DNA of 25,177 nucleotides, taken from assembly GCA_937903315.1 (NCBI GenBank), contig CALCZO010000321.1, positions 1 through 25,177 on the forward strand. Direction: 5' to 3'. The notes beneath the pieces were generated by a model, which did not search any database, had not been told where the DNA came from, and saw nothing but the letters and a program-made list of their open reading frames with translations. This document shows, one piece after another, positions 23,421-25,177 of the stretch. The stretch is from an uncultured Alphaproteobacteria bacterium (GTDB taxonomy: Bacteria; Pseudomonadota; Alphaproteobacteria; Rhizobiales; Beijerinckiaceae). The first letter of the stretch is position 1. Each line of letters opens with the position of its first letter. The translations under genes were made by a program, and so were the position numbers.

Positions 23421-24263
23421 ATGAAGCTTGTACGTTTTGGCGCATCCGGTTCGGAGCGTCCCGGCATCATCGACAGCGATGGCGCAATCCGTGATCTGAC
23501 CGGTGTGGTCGCCGACATCGGCGGCGCGGCGCTGCTGCCCGAGTCCCTCGCCAAGCTTGGCTCGGTCAACCTCGCCAGCCTGCCCAAGGCGCCGGCCGGG
23601 GTCCGCATCGGCCCCTGCGTCGGCGCGATCGGCAAGTTCATCTGCATTGGCCTCAACTATTCCGACCATGCCGCCGAGACCGGCTCGCCCATTCCGTCCG
23701 AGCCGATCATCTTCATGAAGGCGACGAGCGCGGTTGTCGGCCCCAACGACGCGGTCGAGATTCCCCGCGCCTCGAAGAAGACCGACTGGGAGGTCGAACT
23801 GGGCATCGTCATCGGCAAGCCGGCCAAGTATGTCTCCGAGGCTGATGCGCTGTCGCACGTCGCCGGCTACTGCGTCGTCAACGATGTGTCCGAACGTGAA
23901 TTCCAGATCGAACGCGGCGGCACCTGGGACAAGGGCAAGGGCTGCGACACCTTCGGCCCGATCGGCCCCTGGCTGGTCACCGCCGACGAGGTCAAGGACC
24001 CGCAGAACCTGCACATGTGGCTGGACGTCGATGGCAAACGCTATCAGGACGGATCGACCAGGACGATGATCTTCGGCGTCGCCAAGCTCATTTCCTATGT
24101 CAGCCAGTTCATGAGCCTGCAGCCGGGCGACGTGATCTCGACCGGCACGCCGCCGGGTGTCGGCCTCGGCCAGAAGCCGCCGGTGTTCCTCAAGGCGGGC
24201 CAGACCATGCGCCTCGGCATCGAGGGGCTGGGCGAGCAGCAGCAGACGACCGTGCAGGCATAG
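23421..24263 (+). CDS. Fumarylacetoacetate hydrolase family protein, 2,4-diketo-3-deoxy-L-fuconate hydrolase type
   Basis: A 280-residue FAH-fold hydrolase. Metal ligands are E124 and E126 (WEVELGIVIGK) and D155 (VVNDVSERE). The segments FICIGLNYSDHAAE (73-86), KGCDTFGPIGPWL (173-185) and STGTPPGVGLG are those of the group often labelled ureidoglycolate lyase. That group contains the 2,4-diketo-3-deoxy-L-rhamnonate and -L-fuconate hydrolases. The reaction would yield pyruvate and L-lactate. A GAGG site precedes the ATG. The SDR gene begins 10 bp later, and a GntR-type operator region lies upstream. The cluster context is what favours the fuconate-derived substrate. Confidence 0.87.
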   Translation: MKLVRFGASGSERPGIIDSDGAIRDLTGVVADIGGAALLPESLAKLGSVNLASLPKAPAGVRIGPCVGAIGKFICIGLNYSDHAAETGSPIPSEPIIFMKATSAVVGPNDAVEIPRASKKTDWEVELGIVIGKPAKYVSEADALSHVAGYCVVNDVSEREFQIERGGTWDKGKGCDTFGPIGPWLVTADEVKDPQNLHMWLDVDGKRYQDGSTRTMIFGVAKLISYVSQFMSLQPGDVISTGTPPGVGLGQKPPVFLKAGQTMRLGIEGLGEQQQTTVQA

Positions 24264-24273
24264 GGAGGCCGGT

Positions 24274-25026
24274 ATGAACAGGATCGATCTTGCAGGACGG
24301 GTGGCGATTGTCACCGGCGGGGCGCGCGGCATCGGCTATGCCGCCGCAGAGCGGATGCTCGCGTCCGGCGCTACGGTGGTGCTGTGGGACGTGGACGCCG
24401 CGGCACTGGACAAGGCGCGCGCCGGGCTCGCCGCCAAGGGCACGCTCAGCACCGATGTGGTGGAACTGACCAGCGAAACCTCGGTGGCTGCGGCGACCGA
24501 AGCGGTGGTCGCCCGTCACGGCAAGATCGATATCCTGGTCAACAACGCCGGCATCACCGGCGGCAACGGCAAGCTGTGGGAGCTGGAGCCGGCGGTCTGG
24601 CGCAAGGTGATTGATGTCAATCTGATCGGTCCGTACCTCACCTGCCACGCGGTGGTGCCGAAGATGTTGGCGAACGGCTATGGCCGCATCGTCAACATCG
24701 CCTCCATCGCCGGCAAGGAGGGCAATCCCAACGCCTCGCATTACTCGGCCTCCAAGGCCGGGCTGATCGGCCTGACCAAGTCGCTCGGCAAGGAACTGGC
24801 GACCAGCAACATTCTGGTCAACTGCATCACCCCGGCAGCGGCAAAGACCGACATCTTCGACCAGATGAAGCCGGAGTTCATCCAGTTCATGCTGTCGAAA
24901 ATTCCGATGAACCGGTTCGTCGAAACCGGCGAGATCGCGGCGATGATCGCCTGGCTGGCGAGCGAGGATGTCTCGTTCACCACCGGCGGTGTGTTCGACA
25001 TCTCGGGCGGCCGCGCCGTGTACTGA
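24274..25026 (+). CDS. SDR-family dehydrogenase, 2-keto-3-deoxy-L-fuconate dehydrogenase type
   Basis: A 250-residue classical SDR. It has TGGARGIG (14-21), NNAG (90-93), the tetrad N116, S144, Y157 and K161, and the C-terminal TTGGVFDISGG. D39 at the end of the second strand (VVLWDVD) points to NAD+ rather than NADP+. The start follows GGGAGG and lies 10 bp after the FAH-family gene. In the non-phosphorylative L-fucose and L-rhamnose routes, an SDR oxidises the 2-keto-3-deoxy acid to the 2,4-diketo acid cleaved by the FAH-family hydrolase. The gene pairing here is exactly that. The L-fuconate dehydratase that would supply the substrate is not in the window. Confidence 0.87.
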   Translation: MNRIDLAGRVAIVTGGARGIGYAAAERMLASGATVVLWDVDAAALDKARAGLAAKGTLSTDVVELTSETSVAAATEAVVARHGKIDILVNNAGITGGNGKLWELEPAVWRKVIDVNLIGPYLTCHAVVPKMLANGYGRIVNIASIAGKEGNPNASHYSASKAGLIGLTKSLGKELATSNILVNCITPAAAKTDIFDQMKPEFIQFMLSKIPMNRFVETGEIAAMIAWLASEDVSFTTGGVFDISGGRAVY

Positions 25027-25030
25027 ACAG

Positions 25031-25061
25031 GGCGGGCGCCTGCGATTTGGCGCTCGCCTTT
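25031..25061 (+). terminator. Terminator-like hairpin after the SDR gene
   Basis: GGCGGGCGCC (25031-25040) pairs with GGCGCTCGCC (25049-25058) around an 8-nt loop, followed by TTT: a 10-bp stem with one G-U pair, 4 bp after the SDR stop. A competing perfect 8-bp pairing of 25032-25039 with GCGCCCGC at 25063-25070 is also possible. The T-tract is short. Confidence 0.6.
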
Positions 25062-25113
25062 CGCGCCCGCTGCGCTACAAATGGGGCATCGGATCAACCA
25101 CTGCTGAAAGCCC

Positions 25114-25177
25114 ATGAGCGTCCATTCCACCTCGTCAGACTTCAAGGGCAATGCCCATCGCGCGCTCGGCAATGTCA
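25114..25177 (+). CDS. lutB: Start of a gene resembling lutB (L-lactate oxidation iron-sulfur protein), cut by window end
   Basis: Only 21 codons are visible. The N-terminus runs MSVHSTSSDFKGNAHRALGN and then V. The FK-x-NA-x-x-AL pattern at this position is typical of LutB/LldF proteins, the ferredoxin-like subunit of the LutABC L-lactate dehydrogenase. The ribosome site is weak (GAAAG). Context supports the call: the upstream hydrolase should release L-lactate, which LutABC converts to pyruvate. The evidence is short, so another product is possible. Confidence 0.5.
   Translation, partial: MSVHSTSSDFKGNAHRALGNV

Noticed and set aside
23421..24263. Ureidoglycolate lyase of allantoin breakdown
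   Set aside because: The FAH-type fold is often labelled so, but no purine or allantoin genes are near, and the neighbours are sugar-acid enzymes.

Overview
The window is a GC-rich, densely coded stretch of bacterial chromosome. The codon use, the lineage-typical proteins (several DctPQM TRAP transporters, a TAXI-TRAP system, FCD-type GntR and SARP-like regulators) and the short intergenic gaps all suggest an alphaproteobacterium, probably of the Hyphomicrobiales/Rhodobacterales type. That placement is an inference; no rRNA, tRNA, phage, insertion sequence or CRISPR array is visible.

Layout. (1) 1-2908: a PAP2/vanadium-haloperoxidase-fold gene running off the left edge on the minus strand, with an (SGD)8 tract at its N-terminus, divergent from a SARP/BTAD-like regulator with TPRs. 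(2) 2917-5844, minus strand: a TAXI-type TRAP pair (binding protein, then fused permease). (3) 6048-9833: a short-chain dehydrogenase followed by a complete DctPQM set of unknown substrate. (4) 9919-14096: a double-hotdog (mesaconyl-CoA type) hydratase followed by a DctPQM set resembling C4-dicarboxylate transporters. A bidirectional terminator separates it from a convergent class I fumarase-type hydratase (14149-15639). (5) 15773-16306: a lone flavin reductase-like gene. (6) 16429-25026: a long catabolic cluster with a DapA-superfamily lyase, a GntR/FCD regulator, a fourth TRAP set, an aldo/keto reductase (L-fucose dehydrogenase type), a COG3618 lactonase, an L-fucose mutarotase, an FAH-family diketo-acid hydrolase and a second SDR. 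(7) 25114-end: the first 21 codons of a gene that looks like lutB of L-lactate oxidation.

How the genes fit together. Region 6 reads as the non-phosphorylative L-fucose route: mutarotase, dehydrogenase, lactonase, (L-fuconate dehydratase, not in the window), 2-keto-3-deoxy-L-fuconate dehydrogenase, then 2,4-diketo-3-deoxy-L-fuconate hydrolase giving pyruvate and L-lactate. A Lut-type protein next door would oxidise the L-lactate. The FAH-SDR segment has its own control region with two copies of the FadR-family operator pattern TNGTNNNACNA, one inside a perfect inverted repeat and both overlapping a plausible promoter. The cluster's own GntR protein is the obvious candidate ligand.

The most striking structural regularity is that all four TRAP loci carry a strong 10-11 bp stem-loop between the binding-protein gene and the first permease gene. 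I infer that these hairpins set the excess of binding protein over permease.
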